Source: Cellvibrio sp.
GTDB lineage: Bacteria; Pseudomonadota; Gammaproteobacteria; Pseudomonadales; Cellvibrionaceae
Reading direction: 5' to 3'
NCBI GenBank assembly: GCA_016712405.1
Contig: JADJRD010000014.1
Coordinates: forward strand, 372,001-436,000
Length of the DNA stretch: 64,000 bases
Shown here piece after piece: positions 25,401-34,839 of the stretch. The position numbers were made by a program, and so were the translations under genes. The number at the start of each line of letters is the position of its first letter. Positions within the stretch are counted from its first letter, which is position 1. The notes beneath the pieces are model-generated. The model had not been told where the DNA came from. It saw only the letters and a list, made by a program, of their open reading frames with translations, and made no database searches.

Positions 25401-28400
25401 GGCATTCAAACAGGCGCAAACCGATGAGCTGCAAATGAGATGGCCAGCAATGGCTGCATCATAAACAGTGCGAATTTTTTCGCCCAGCTCTGCCATGGGC
25501 GGCAAATAAGCGTGAGCTGCCGCCTGTGTCAGACGTTGTAACTCTGCCACCATGGGTTTAAGCGGTTCACGGTCATTGGGCTGAGCTTGCCATTGCGCAA
25601 TAATTTTATCGGCATCCAGAAGAAGGTTCATTTCTTCTGCCATAAATACAGCGAGTAATTCAGGGTCAACTTGATGTCGGCCGTTTTCGGCGAGCTCCTC
25701 TTGTTTTACCAAGGGCGCAATATGTAATTCCTGTAACTCATGTACTCGTGCAACAAATTGTTGTAACCGAGGAACATTGACCGACTCATTTTGGCTTAGC
25801 TGAATCAACGCGACTTGAGTGTAATCAACTGCATCACGCAAGAGTTGTAATACATCAGCATCAATGTTGACTTGATAAGCACGGAATTCTTTTAATAATT
25901 TTTCCAACGGTGCAGCTAGTTCGGCAACCTGGGTAATGTCTGCCATATGCGCACTGCCTTTCAATGTATGCAGCGCGCGTTGTAACTGTTCACTCGGTGG
26001 TTCATAGAGAGGTGCAGCCGCTTCCATTTTTGCAATGAAGCGGGCGATAACTTTTAAGTGTCCTTCTGCTTCCGCACCAAAGATTTCCCAAAGTTGGGCA
26101 TCGGGATCGTCCAAATCTATGTCGGTCTCATCGTCAGAATTTACCTGCATAAGGGGCAGGGATTCTTCGATGACAGGAGATTCGCCTGCGCTAATATCGA
26201 GTTCAAGCAAAACACTGTTTTCGGAATTTTCTTCCAGTGTTTCTTCGATCAAAATTTCTTCTGATGATTCTTCCTCTGAAGATTCATCAGCAACCGAATC
26301 CAGTGTCTCTTGGTTTTCATCTAGATCCAGAATAATGTCGTCATCAGCTGAAACTTCAGCTAAGTATTGAATCTCTTCTTGATCTTGAGGTGCAGTTTCG
26401 GTTTCTAATTCCTCAACAACATTAATGTCATCTTCAAGAGCAGAAATCGACTCTTCCGTTGCGATCAGTGGGGTTTCATTTATCTCGTTAGCTAATTCTT
26501 CAGGAATAATCCCTTGCGATAAACTCAGTGCTTGTTGTCTATAGGTTTCTGCAATTGCCGCATGAGGATTTGGTTGATTATCGCGGAAGGCCGCGATCAT
26601 ATCGGGCAAAAGTCCGCGCACTTTTTCAATAATGCCAATATGAGCGGGGCCTGCATCAATGGTGTGATCAATTACCCTGTTCAGCATATTTTCGATTGAC
26701 CAAGCCAGTTCGCCAATTTCATTGGCGCCCACCATGCGGCCGCTGCCTTTCAACGTATGAAATGCACGACGGAACTCTATGAGGGATTCATTATCACTTT
26801 GATCTTCTGCCCAGCGTGGGAAATATTCAGCAATGGTTTCGGTAACTTCTGCGGCTTCCTCAACAAAGATTTCAATAATCTCATCATCGATATCTTCATT
26901 GTTGTTGCGATTGATAACACCACCGCCAACGGGCATGGCAGCAGGAGCAATCGGTTCTGGTGCAACTAAATCCTTTTCAGTATTTTCTATAGTCTCAGTT
27001 AATTCGGAATCAAGATTGTTCCCTTGATCTATTTCAATATCAGATGCGCTTGATTGAGTGTTGGGAAGTTCTTGAGCATAAATAGTTTCCAGCATTTCTG
27101 CTGAGTCAGTTTCATCAACCTCTTCCACTTCTGGTTGCAGCAAGGCACCGTAGGCCGCACTTAAATCTTCCGAATCTTGTTCAATATCAATATCGGCTTT
27201 TTCGTTGAAGACCGGCAATAGACTATTGCCTTCATTGCGACTGACTTTAGCAACAGCGTACCCCAAAGAAGCCACACTATCTTCTGCAACACTTAATAAA
27301 AGATCATTCTCTTCTTTGCGCCCACCACTGGTTAATCGCTCAAGATAATATTCGACACTGGTGATGGCATCGGCAAGTGTATCCAGGGTTGCCCATTGTG
27401 GGCGGGTTTCATTTTCCAGTAATTGTTCTTCGATGTAGCGCGCGCAAGCGCCCAAAATTCTTGCTGGGCGCGGCAGTGGCATAATTTCTAAACCGCCACG
27501 TATTTCGCGCAAGGTTGCAGGTACAGGTTGCAAATGTTGGCGATTCCATTGTGAGGCTATGTATTCAACAATTGCGTCTTTGGCATGCTCCAAGCCATTG
27601 CGTGATTCACGCAAGACAGATTCTTTGGCTCGGGTTAAGGTAATTTCAGATTCTGAATCAATGTCCTGCAATCCACTGCTGGATTCCAATAAGCTCTCAA
27701 GAGCATTTTCGATGCTGATAATTTGGCTAGCAGCGCCGAGTAATTCATCATTGGTGAGTGACTGTCCGCCTTCAACAGTTTGTTTTAAATTTGATCCCTG
27801 CTGTAATAATTTTTTGCGTAAATTGCCAAGACCTAATACCGCTAGTGTGTCAGCAACCCGTTTAATAATGGGCAGCGAATCCTGCACGCTCTGACGGTGG
27901 TCGCCACCGGCCAAGCAAACATCCAGTGAGTTTTTCACCAGATTTAATTCTTCTTTCAATGCGGAAACTACCGAATTCATCGCGTCGGCATCGGGTGCAG
28001 CAATCATATTGTTGCTGGTTTGACTATTGCCGGCTTCTTTACCTTCCAGTAAAGCTTGTTCTAATTGGTAATTGTCGTAAATGCGTTGCAGATGTGATTC
28101 CGGTGAGAACCCTGGAGCATGTTTCCCGGCGCGAGCTACGTAATAAAGTAAATTTTTAATTAGCTCATCGTTAGTGAAACTGGTGAGTGCTTTAACGCCG
28201 TGTACGGCCAGTAATTTGATTTCTTTATCTAGCTGGCGCAATAAATTTTTAACGGCAACGCTGATTTCCAGTGCGTCAATTTCCAAGGCTTCGTGTAACG
28301 CCAAACAAATATCCCACAAAGCAAAACGTGCAGTTCCGTGCGTCAATTTTTGCATGCGCGAAAAAACTTTTTGCAAGTAGGCGAGATTTTCGTCGGTGTT

Positions 28401-28955
28401 GACGCCGCGAATAAATCCTGATGCGGCATATTGATACATTTGTCTCAATTTCAATGCCATAGCTTGAAATTGTACATTGTCTTGTGTGACCGGTAAGCGT
28501 GCACCCGTGACTTTTTTGGCGGGTGCGAGATTGGGCATAAACAATTTAGTGTCAGTGAGTAAGCTTTCACCTCGTACTGCACGTAAATCATTTAATAAAG
28601 GTAAAACAATTAAAGGGTTGTCGCGACGAGTTTGTTTAACTTGTTCGAGATAAACCGGGAATTGCAGAATAGATCGCATCAGCACTTCTTGTGCTTCACT
28701 TGCGTTACTCACTCGTCCCGCGATCATGGCTTGAGTCAGTTGTTCCATTTCATTGGCGAGCATGGCAGCGCCATAAAACTCCACCATTTGCAAGCTGCCA
28801 TGTACCTGATGAATATGGGTCAAACAAAAACGAATTCGTGAAGTATCGCTAGGATTTTCGACGTAATTTTCGAGTGACTGCCGTGCTTCTTTTAGCGTCT
28901 CGCTGATTTCATGTACCAGCCAATCGAGAGCAGCGTAGTTGCGATTATCTGCCAT
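22473..28955 (-). CDS. chpA: Hybrid sensor kinase ChpA with several Hpt domains
   Basis: A 2160-residue CheA-type histidine kinase at the centre of Pil-Chp signalling. Four Hpt-like sites can be read: 'HQVHGSLQM' (residue ~49, His instead of Lys), 'FHTLKGSGRM' (~735), 'LHTLKGSAHM' (~995) and 'LHTFKGGARLAG' (~1390), separated by long acidic linkers. The kinase core follows from ~1545: 'LVNLAGETSISRGRMEQQV', the N box 'MLRNAVDHGIE', and 'DDGRGINL' with 'SGRGVGMDVV'. Then comes a CheW domain (~1870-2000) and a C-terminal receiver ('MVVDDSVTVRK', 'LMLLDIEMPRMDG', 'KPY'). Pseudomonas ChpA is larger, with more Hpt-type domains. The frame is intact over 6.5 kb. Confidence 0.95.
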   Translation of the reverse strand: MADNRNYAALDWLVHEISETLKEARQSLENYVENPSDTSRIRFCLTHIHQVHGSLQMVEFYGAAMLANEMEQLTQAMIAGRVSNASEAQEVLMRSILQFPVYLEQVKQTRRDNPLIVLPLLNDLRAVRGESLLTDTKLFMPNLAPAKKVTGARLPVTQDNVQFQAMALKLRQMYQYAASGFIRGVNTDENLAYLQKVFSRMQKLTHGTARFALWDICLALHEALEIDALEISVAVKNLLRQLDKEIKLLAVHGVKALTSFTNDELIKNLLYYVARAGKHAPGFSPESHLQRIYDNYQLEQALLEGKEAGNSQTSNNMIAAPDADAMNSVVSALKEELNLVKNSLDVCLAGGDHRQSVQDSLPIIKRVADTLAVLGLGNLRKKLLQQGSNLKQTVEGGQSLTNDELLGAASQIISIENALESLLESSSGLQDIDSESEITLTRAKESVLRESRNGLEHAKDAIVEYIASQWNRQHLQPVPATLREIRGGLEIMPLPRPARILGACARYIEEQLLENETRPQWATLDTLADAITSVEYYLERLTSGGRKEENDLLLSVAEDSVASLGYAVAKVSRNEGNSLLPVFNEKADIDIEQDSEDLSAAYGALLQPEVEEVDETDSAEMLETIYAQELPNTQSSASDIEIDQGNNLDSELTETIENTEKDLVAPEPIAPAAMPVGGGVINRNNNEDIDDEIIEIFVEEAAEVTETIAEYFPRWAEDQSDNESLIEFRRAFHTLKGSGRMVGANEIGELAWSIENMLNRVIDHTIDAGPAHIGIIEKVRGLLPDMIAAFRDNQPNPHAAIAETYRQQALSLSQGIIPEELANEINETPLIATEESISALEDDINVVEELETETAPQDQEEIQYLAEVSADDDIILDLDENQETLDSVADESSEEESSEEILIEETLEENSENSVLLELDISAGESPVIEESLPLMQVNSDDETDIDLDDPDAQLWEIFGAEAEGHLKVIARFIAKMEAAAPLYEPPSEQLQRALHTLKGSAHMADITQVAELAAPLEKLLKEFRAYQVNIDADVLQLLRDAVDYTQVALIQLSQNESVNVPRLQQFVARVHELQELHIAPLVKQEELAENGRHQVDPELLAVFMAEEMNLLLDADKIIAQWQAQPNDREPLKPMVAELQRLTQAAAHAYLPPMAELGEKIRTVYDAAIAGHLICSSSVCACLNAAHSALLDMVDAVAAGQNLMGIPDGINDVLDEILSNEVVTLTALSDDAHYHHDLHTNTESTQSDNIEETTSHLVTENSSSISSDEEYFAEEEIELAPVADTYLGKELEDAADDDVESNEILKEIQSTSLSDFALKTSPSIPETVEPATDHNIDNDEDFDPEIVEIFIDEAVELLDDLDRALHDWEEDWNNQDAVEEMKRSLHTFKGGARLAGLTHLGNLSHDFETKIIDLDTHTQLDQNFFQHLHQYQDQMHTGVSRARARLAGEMPETAMPVVTPETQPVSETPSAFNKPTIVVDNTRHQVAEETSDESLALPTSDDQEERPNVLAFAPRQKPEPLSKSHGNLPDFITMPASAQAHLAARRSGPQEVVKVSAELLEELVNLAGETSISRGRMEQQVSDLSGAIGEMDATIQRLQEQLRRLDIETEAQVLFRQEQMAQHEEFDPLEMDRYSQLQQLSRSLIESASDLMDLKYTLSDKTRDTETLLLQQSRINTDLQEGLMRSRMVPFSRLVPRLRRIVRQAATELGKEVDFDLDNVEGEMDRTVLERMVAPLEHMLRNAVDHGIEMPTDRTASGKSVNGRILLSLAREGSEVVLRLKDDGRGINLQRIREKAIERGLMAADAKLSDDEVIQFILHAGFSTAEKVTQISGRGVGMDVVASEIKQLGGNMIISSAWGRGTEFEIRLPFTVSVNRALMIQIGEDLYAVPLNTIEGIVRVSPFELEHYYQDPTASFDYAGENYLVRYLGGLLDSDTKPKLDGQGLPLPVILVRSADQTVALQVDRLLGSREIVVKTLGMQFGSVRGVSGATIMGDGSVVVILDLHAVIREQRALNLQLVPMDLPSLSAPTVEEDTSEKTVMVVDDSVTVRKVTSRFLEREGFRVITAKDGAEALQVLQDQIPDLMLLDIEMPRMDGFEVAKNVRSSSRLKGLPIIMITSRTGDKHRERAFSLGVDKYMGKPYQEDLLLTNIRELLKLRVK

Positions 28956-28975
28956 GCAGGTCGTTCCTCATTTTA

Positions 28976-29830
28976 TTATGACTCAACACGCAAATAGGCC
29001 TGCACATGATCATCTGCAGTGCGCTGAATATTCGGGTGTTCCCAGTCAACGACTTCGCCCAGGCCGAGAATTAATAAGCCTCCGGGTTTTAATCGATCAA
29101 CCAGTGCATTTAATAAATCCCGTCGCAACCAGCGACGAAAATATACCAACAGGTTCTGACAAAAAATGACATCCACTTTGACATCGGGTAGTTGTCGCGC
29201 ATTAATAATATTAATTTGTGTAAAACAAATTCGTTCGCGAAGTTTATTGACAACTTCGTAACTACCATCGGCACATTCAACAAAATATCGCTTAATTTCT
29301 TCTGGCTTTACCAATTCCATTCGTCGTTTGCTATAGCGAGCTTTTCGCGCAGTTGCCAAAGCAGTTTGGCTAATATCCATTCCTGTAATTCCGTAATAGG
29401 AGTTAAGAGAAGCCAATTCAAAACAATCATTAATCACCATGGATAAAGAATAAGGCTCTTCACCTGTTGAGCAGCCAATGCTCCAAACATCAAAACTACT
29501 AGAAAGCGCATTTTTATAAATTTTGTCTTGTAAATAATGTCTTAAATATTCAATTGAATCCCGGTGACGAAAAAAACTGGTTTCTTTTACTGCCACTTTG
29601 TCTGCCAGTAGAGCCCACTCTAATTTTCCGGCTATTCCATTGGAAACATAGGCAAAGTAGTCATCATATTGCTCATACTGTAATTCACGCATGCGTGCAA
29701 AAATTTGCGATTCCAGCCAAGGTTTTTGCTGAAACACAATTTGAATGCCGGTGCGTTCTTCAAACAGTTTTCCCCATTGAGAAAACTGTTCTTCAGAGAG
29801 CGAAGGTAATGAGCGTAATGACCAAGCCAT
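28976..29830 (-). CDS. pilK: CheR-type methyltransferase PilK
   Basis: A 284-residue chemoreceptor methyltransferase that would methylate PilJ using SAM. The N-terminal helical domain is followed by the SAM-binding core: 'SFDVWSIGCSTGEEPYSLSM' (motif I region), 'GITGMDISQTALATARKARY', 'VDVIFCQNLLVYF' and 'LKPGGLLILGLGEVV'. 'ETSFFRHRDSIEYLR' is the CheR family signature. It lies between pilJ and chpA. Confidence 0.93.
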   Translation of the reverse strand: MAWSLRSLPSLSEEQFSQWGKLFEERTGIQIVFQQKPWLESQIFARMRELQYEQYDDYFAYVSNGIAGKLEWALLADKVAVKETSFFRHRDSIEYLRHYLQDKIYKNALSSSFDVWSIGCSTGEEPYSLSMVINDCFELASLNSYYGITGMDISQTALATARKARYSKRRMELVKPEEIKRYFVECADGSYEVVNKLRERICFTQINIINARQLPDVKVDVIFCQNLLVYFRRWLRRDLLNALVDRLKPGGLLILGLGEVVDWEHPNIQRTADDHVQAYLRVES

Positions 29831-29862
29831 AACATCACCAATGATAAAAGTTCAGGCTTTTA

Positions 29863-31998
29863 TCAGGCTCTGGATTCAGAATAAATGTCGTCATCGGGTA
29901 ATAGCTCATCTTCTAAATCGATGATGTCCGAATCAAACTCTTGGGTAGACTGCGCGCGTGAAGCATATTGACGTGAATCCACATCTTCTTCAGGCAGTTT
30001 GAAACCTGCCACAGATTCACGAAGATCCAATGCCATGGCTGCAAGGTTACCAATTGATTGTGCTGTTGCCGAAGTACCTGCAGACGTTTGCGTGGTAATT
30101 TCCTGAATAACATTCATCGTATTGGAAATGTGACCTGCAGATGAGGCTTGTTGGCGAGCAGCGTTCGAAATGTTTTGGATCAATTCCGCGAGTGATGTCG
30201 ATACGTTTTCAATTTCTTCCAGTGCCACACCCGCATCCTGTGCGAGGCGCGCACCGCGCACCACTTCAGAGGTGGTTTGTTCCATCGAAATTACCGCTTC
30301 GTTGGTATCGTTCTGAATGGTTTTTACCAGCGCTTCGATCTGCTTGGTTGCTGCTGCGGAACGTTCCGCAAGGCGTTGAACTTCGTCCGCTACCACCGCG
30401 AACCCGCGGCCCGCGTCACCGGCCATAGATGCTTGAATTGCCGCGTTAAGTGCGAGGATGTTGGTTTGGTCGGCAATGTCGTTAATCAAACTTACGATAT
30501 CACCGATCTCTTGTGACGATTCACCGAGGCGTTTAATACGTTTGGAGGTGTCTTGAATCTGCTCACGAATCGTATCCATCCCGTTAATAGTATTTTGTAC
30601 CACTTTCGCGCCGTTGCCGGCGATAGATACCGCTCTTTCTGCTACCGCTGCCGATTCGGCGGCGTTTGCCGATACCTGGTCAATGGTCACGGCCATTTCG
30701 TTTACCGCAGCAGATGCACCCGCGATTTCTTGTGCTTGGTGTTCGGATGCTTCAGCGAGATGCAGTGCAGTTTGTTGGGTTTCTTGCGCAGCGGCCGATA
30801 CGTTTACCGCGGTTTCGTTGATTCGCGCTACCAGAATACGCAGCTGGTCAATGGTGAAGTTGATAGAGTCCGCAATCGCACCGGTGAAGTCCTCGGTTAC
30901 GGTTGCGGTTGTGGTCAAGTCACCGTCCGCGAGGTCGGCCAATTCGTCGAGCAGACGCAAAATCGCTGTCTGGTTACGTTCGTTGGTTTCGGCGTTTTCG
31001 TTAGCGCGTTGACGTGCACCGCGATACATGGTGAAACCCATCACAAACAGTGACATTGCCAGTACTGTGGCAAATGCGATAACAACTTTGTAGTTGATGG
31101 TTCGTGTAGCTGGAAGAGTAATAATTTTATCGTTGATGTTCGCTAAAGATTGCAGGAGTTGAGGGGTATCATTCAACAAAGCATCACTCGCCTGACGGGT
31201 ACGAGTCAGTGTTGTAGAACCTTCCACCATCTCTTGAATCGATTTGTTTACACCATCAAACAAGCTGGTGATCTGATCCAAAGAACTACGGGCTTGAGCA
31301 TCAGTTACGCGAGAGATTTGTAATACAGGGTCGCCATTTTTCATGCCTTCCAATACGCGCGCATAAAAGTTGGCGTCTAGGTTAAATTGATCTTTTGCGG
31401 TGTCTGCATCCGCGTCACCGCGCAACATTTTATCCACATTACGACCAATACGTTCTGCTTTCCAAGATTGCATCTGGGCTTGGTTAACCTGATCAGCAGG
31501 AGCCTCAGCTTCAAGCAATATTTCAACAACATTGTTGTGTTCCGCTTGTAATGAGGGAAGATTCTCATTCAATAATTTTCCAACGTTATTCAGGTTAACG
31601 ATCAAGTCCTTGTTGGTTGAAATATCCTGTGCATTCTTTTTGACGCGACCCCAGACGTTTTCGTAGTTGGCAAATTCCAGAGAAAGCGTTTGGCGAGTGG
31701 TTTCGTCTCCAGCTCGCAGCATTTCCCAAGTTTTGCTCATGGATTCGATTACGGCAGCTAAATCAGTAAACGCTTTTTCATCGCCTGATGTCGCATCGCG
31801 TGACAAGCCTGTCAATCGATAGGCTTGTGCACGTAAATCGGCTGCCTGTGTCAGATAAGTCTGATCTTTGCCTGAGTCTCTCAGTACAACGATGATTGAA
31901 ACAACAGCGGCTACTAGCGAGATAACGGCTAGTATTGTCGCAATCACCATGGTCGGATTGACCTTGGCGGAGGTACTTACTTTCTTGTCGGTTTTCAT
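29863..31998 (-). CDS. pilJ: Methyl-accepting chemotaxis protein PilJ
   Basis: A 711-residue chemoreceptor for the Pil-Chp pathway. Membrane helices lie near residues 17-42 ('MVIATILAVISLVAAVVSII') and 300-325 ('VVIAFATVLAMSLFVMGFTM'), bounding a periplasmic domain of about 255 residues. The cytoplasmic half is a coiled-coil signalling rod with the conserved hairpin 'ALNAAIQASMAGDAGRGFAV' and 'DEVQRLAERSAAATKQIEAL'. Single-base-perfect over 2.1 kb, it is followed by pilK. In Pseudomonas, PilJ is the receptor that senses pilus-related surface signals. Confidence 0.94.
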   Translation of the reverse strand: MKTDKKVSTSAKVNPTMVIATILAVISLVAAVVSIIVVLRDSGKDQTYLTQAADLRAQAYRLTGLSRDATSGDEKAFTDLAAVIESMSKTWEMLRAGDETTRQTLSLEFANYENVWGRVKKNAQDISTNKDLIVNLNNVGKLLNENLPSLQAEHNNVVEILLEAEAPADQVNQAQMQSWKAERIGRNVDKMLRGDADADTAKDQFNLDANFYARVLEGMKNGDPVLQISRVTDAQARSSLDQITSLFDGVNKSIQEMVEGSTTLTRTRQASDALLNDTPQLLQSLANINDKIITLPATRTINYKVVIAFATVLAMSLFVMGFTMYRGARQRANENAETNERNQTAILRLLDELADLADGDLTTTATVTEDFTGAIADSINFTIDQLRILVARINETAVNVSAAAQETQQTALHLAEASEHQAQEIAGASAAVNEMAVTIDQVSANAAESAAVAERAVSIAGNGAKVVQNTINGMDTIREQIQDTSKRIKRLGESSQEIGDIVSLINDIADQTNILALNAAIQASMAGDAGRGFAVVADEVQRLAERSAAATKQIEALVKTIQNDTNEAVISMEQTTSEVVRGARLAQDAGVALEEIENVSTSLAELIQNISNAARQQASSAGHISNTMNVIQEITTQTSAGTSATAQSIGNLAAMALDLRESVAGFKLPEEDVDSRQYASRAQSTQEFDSDIIDLEDELLPDDDIYSESRA

Positions 31999-32068
31999 CT
32001 ACACACTCCTGAACCAGCACTCAATATTTTTCTTGCCCGCAGACGACCACAGGCTATCTGGGGTTGAC

Positions 32069-32641
32069 TTAACTTTTTGCTGCATTAGTAAAACGAGCAT
32101 CATTAGCGAGCAGGGACGGACGGAAGACCGACCAAACTTCGCTTCCTTGAGAATAGCTACCCGTCACAAATGGCTGAAGAGACTCGGCCACTTTGCCCGA
32201 TTGGTAACTGTATTCATCCATTGGAAAGTGTTGCATACCAAAAACCTGATCAACGATCAGGCCGGTATAGAGATCTTCAGTCTCCAAAATCAGAATTCGG
32301 CGTTGTTTTCGCGACCCACCAAGTCGATCACCAAAAAACACGCCCATATCAAATAAAGGTAATAGTCGCCCCCGAACATTGGCTACTCCTTTAACCCAAG
32401 GTTGTACACCGGGTAAGTGAGTGTAACTGGGGACTTCAAGCATCTCAGAGACCTCACCCATAGGCGCCACAAAGAGACTGCCCATGAGTGAAAAGCCGAT
32501 ACCGCTCCATTGTGGACGAATATCCGCTTGCGCTGGCAATCCTTTGGCTGCGGCCCGACTTTGTCTGGACAGATTTAATAGTGCCTCGAAGGCAGATTCT
32601 GCAACTGACATAAACGCTATCCGCACCTGTGGCATACACAA
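32069..32641 (-). CDS. pilI: CheW-like coupling protein PilI
   Basis: A 190-residue CheW-domain adaptor that connects the receptor PilJ to the kinase ChpA. 'GSLFVAPMGEVSEMLEVPSY', 'VKGVANVRGRLLPLFDMGVFF' (in part) and 'RILILETEDLYTGLIVDQVFG' (in part) match the CheW fold. It lies between pilH and pilJ, as in pseudomonads. Confidence 0.92.
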   Translation of the reverse strand: MCMPQVRIAFMSVAESAFEALLNLSRQSRAAAKGLPAQADIRPQWSGIGFSLMGSLFVAPMGEVSEMLEVPSYTHLPGVQPWVKGVANVRGRLLPLFDMGVFFGDRLGGSRKQRRILILETEDLYTGLIVDQVFGMQHFPMDEYSYQSGKVAESLQPFVTGSYSQGSEVWSVFRPSLLANDARFTNAAKS

Positions 32642-32719
32642 TCGGGAATGCTCGGATTGTGCGCCGTCGTCAATATTATGTTTTTATCTAGTATGGTCTT
32701 AATCACAGGTTGCCCGATG

Positions 32720-33082
32720 TTATTTAAGCACTTCGGCCATTGTTGCCATCAAGAGTGCGGGATCAATAGGCTTGGATAAATAGGCCTTGGCACCTTGACG
32801 CATCCCCCAAACCCTATCGGTCTGTTGATCTTTTGTGGTCACCATAATCACGGGGATATGGGCCGTTTCCGGGGTTTTTGTTAATTGGCGGGTGGCTTGA
32901 AAACCATTTAAACCAGGCATGACCACATCCATTAACACCAAATCGGGCAGTTCTTTTTTGGCTAGGGCAATGCCTGACTCTGCATTGTCTGCAGTGATGA
33001 CTGCGTGCCCGCTTTTTTCGAGCATACTGGTCAATTTGTAGGTTTCAGTGGGTGAATCATCAATAATCAATACTCGAGCCAT
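32720..33082 (-). CDS. pilH: Response regulator PilH
   Basis: A 120-residue single-domain receiver. The acidic pocket is 'VLIIDDSPTE', the phospho-acceptor Asp is in 'LPDLVLMDVVMPGLNGF', and the switch residues are in 'IPVIMVTTKD' and 'AYLSKPID'. In the Pil-Chp system PilH is one of two phosphate-accepting CheY-like outputs, thought to counterbalance PilG in pilus retraction and phosphate flow. Confidence 0.92.
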   Translation of the reverse strand: MARVLIIDDSPTETYKLTSMLEKSGHAVITADNAESGIALAKKELPDLVLMDVVMPGLNGFQATRQLTKTPETAHIPVIMVTTKDQQTDRVWGMRQGAKAYLSKPIDPALLMATMAEVLK

Positions 33083-33200
33083 ATTTACTCCAAAGGAACA
33101 TAATCGCGTTTTTAGTAGGGTGCATCCCTAGCGATTGGATCGAATCCAAATTCCCGGATTTTTCCTTAATATCCGCAAAAACTATTTATAAAAAACTGTA

Positions 33201-33596
33201 TCAAGACGCCTTTAAGTGAGGGACGTGAGCTTCAATCGCACCTAATAACTCACTCTTGCTAAAGGGTTTGGTTAGGTACTGATCTGAACCCACAATGCGG
33301 CCCTTGGCTTTGTCAAACAGCCCGTCTTTACTGGACAGCATGATTACAGGAGTGGTTTTGAACTCACTATTATTTTTAATTAATGCACAGGTCTGGTAGC
33401 CATCAAGACGCGGCATCATGATGTCAACAAAAATAATATCAGGGCGAGTATCGGCAATTTTTGCCAGCGCATCAAAACCATCTGTCGCTGTTATAACGGT
33501 GCAGCCTGCTTTTTTGAGAAGTGTTTCAGCGGTGCGGCGGATGGTTTTACTATCATCGATGACCATCACTTTGAGGCTTTCATAAGTTACTTCCAT
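33201..33596 (-). CDS. pilG: Response regulator PilG
   Basis: A 131-residue CheY-like receiver and first gene of the minus-strand Pil-Chp cluster. It shows 'VMVIDDSKTIRRTAETLLKK', the phospho-acceptor in 'PDIIFVDIMMPRLDGYQTC', 'PVIMLSSKDG' and the Lys in 'QYLTKPFSKSE'. In Pseudomonas PilG drives pilus extension and cAMP signalling. It is divergent from gshB, the same arrangement as in pseudomonads. Confidence 0.93.
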   Translation of the reverse strand: MEVTYESLKVMVIDDSKTIRRTAETLLKKAGCTVITATDGFDALAKIADTRPDIIFVDIMMPRLDGYQTCALIKNNSEFKTTPVIMLSSKDGLFDKAKGRIVGSDQYLTKPFSKSELLGAIEAHVPHLKAS

Positions 33597-33788
33597 AGAC
33601 GGACCTTACTTTTTATCGGGTTGATTGTCAGTTCTGGGCTCAAACAACCGACGGGGCTATCTGTCGGTTATAAACCCACGGATTACTACTGGCGGATTTA
33701 GTTATAACAAACTTTTAACACAGTTTTTAAGGTTTCGCCATAACCTTTTGAATATATGAGCAATCTGTTCAATTTACGACTTTCTTAG

Positions 33789-33804
33789 CACAGAAGATTC
33801 TGTG
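33789..33804. promoter_or_regulatory. Perfect palindrome in the pilG-gshB divergent region
   Basis: CACAGAA-GA-TTCTGTG is a 7-bp perfect inverted repeat with a two-base centre, 76 bases before the gshB start. It has the size of a dimer-binding operator. No regulator can be named. The rest of the 283-base gap between pilG and gshB shows no gene. Confidence 0.4.
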
Positions 33805-33879
33805 ACACTCGTTCTTGCTTTCAACAGCATCTGGTTTTAAGGTTGCGCACTCTTCCCTTAGCTAAATGAGCAAGACGGT

Positions 33880-34839
33880 ATGCCTATTTCTCTCGGTGTT
33901 GTCATGGATCCGATTGCGGACATCAAGTATCACAAAGATACCACCTTGGCATTGTTGCTAGCCGCAAAAGAGCGGGGTTGGCAGCTTTACTACATGGAAC
34001 AATCGGATCTATACCTCCAACAAGGCGAAGCTTATGGCAGCATGCGTAACCTTAACGTCAAGGATAGTCCAGATTCCTGGTTTCAACTGGGAATCCAACA
34101 AGAAATTAAATTGGGGTTGTTGGATGTAGTCCTCATGCGAAAAGATCCCCCTTTCGACAATGAATATATTTACAGCACTTACATACTCGAGGCCGCCCAA
34201 AAACAGGGGGCTTTGGTCGTCAATGACCCTAAAAGTCTACGTGACTGCAATGAAAAAATATTTGCTACGCAATTTCCGCAATGCTGCCCACCGCTCTTGG
34301 TATCGCGGGATATGATGCGTTTACGTGATTTTCATGAGCAGCAGGGTGATGTGATTTTCAAACCATTGGACGGTATGGGGGGTAGTCGAATTTTTCGTTG
34401 TCAGTATGACGATCCCAATATAGGCGTAATATTGGAAACTCTGACGGATTTTGGCCGCCAAACCATTATGGCGCAGCGGTATATTCCCGAGATTGTCGAT
34501 GGGGATAAGCGGATTTTGGTCGTGGACGGAGAAGCGGTGCCTTATTGTTTGGCGCGGATTCCAGCCAAGGGTGAAACCCGAGGTAATTTAGCCGCAGGGG
34601 GGAGAGGTGTCGCTCAACCCCTAACCTCACATGATCATTGGATTGTTGAACAGGTGGCGCCCGTGTTGAAAGAAAAGGGCCTATTGTTTGTTGGTTTGGA
34701 TGTTATAGGTCAGTACCTCACAGAAATTAATGTCACCAGTCCTACCTGTGCCCGTGAAATAGACAAGGCATATGGCACTTCAATTGGTACTGAATTGATA
34801 AAGGCAATAGAAAAGCGTTTGCAAGGCAAAAATTTGTGA
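33880..34839 (+). CDS. gshB: Glutathione synthetase
   Basis: GshB joins gamma-glutamylcysteine to glycine with ATP. The 319-residue ATP-grasp enzyme shows 'SLGVVMDPIADIKYHKDTTL', 'DVVLMRKDPPFDNEYIY', 'DVIFKPLDGMGGSRIFR' (ATP-binding Gly-rich loop) and 'GLLFVGLDVIGQYLTEINVTSP' (cited in part; metal ligands). Length and order are those of proteobacterial GshB. It is overlapped by tonB (GTGA), and the gshB-tonB-algH-ruvX order matches pseudomonads. Confidence 0.96.
   Translation: MPISLGVVMDPIADIKYHKDTTLALLLAAKERGWQLYYMEQSDLYLQQGEAYGSMRNLNVKDSPDSWFQLGIQQEIKLGLLDVVLMRKDPPFDNEYIYSTYILEAAQKQGALVVNDPKSLRDCNEKIFATQFPQCCPPLLVSRDMMRLRDFHEQQGDVIFKPLDGMGGSRIFRCQYDDPNIGVILETLTDFGRQTIMAQRYIPEIVDGDKRILVVDGEAVPYCLARIPAKGETRGNLAAGGRGVAQPLTSHDHWIVEQVAPVLKEKGLLFVGLDVIGQYLTEINVTSPTCAREIDKAYGTSIGTELIKAIEKRLQGKNL

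Noticed and set aside
30553..31053. Open frames opposite pilJ
   Set aside because: They are shadows of the intact receptor gene, with Cys/Arg-rich nonsense composition.
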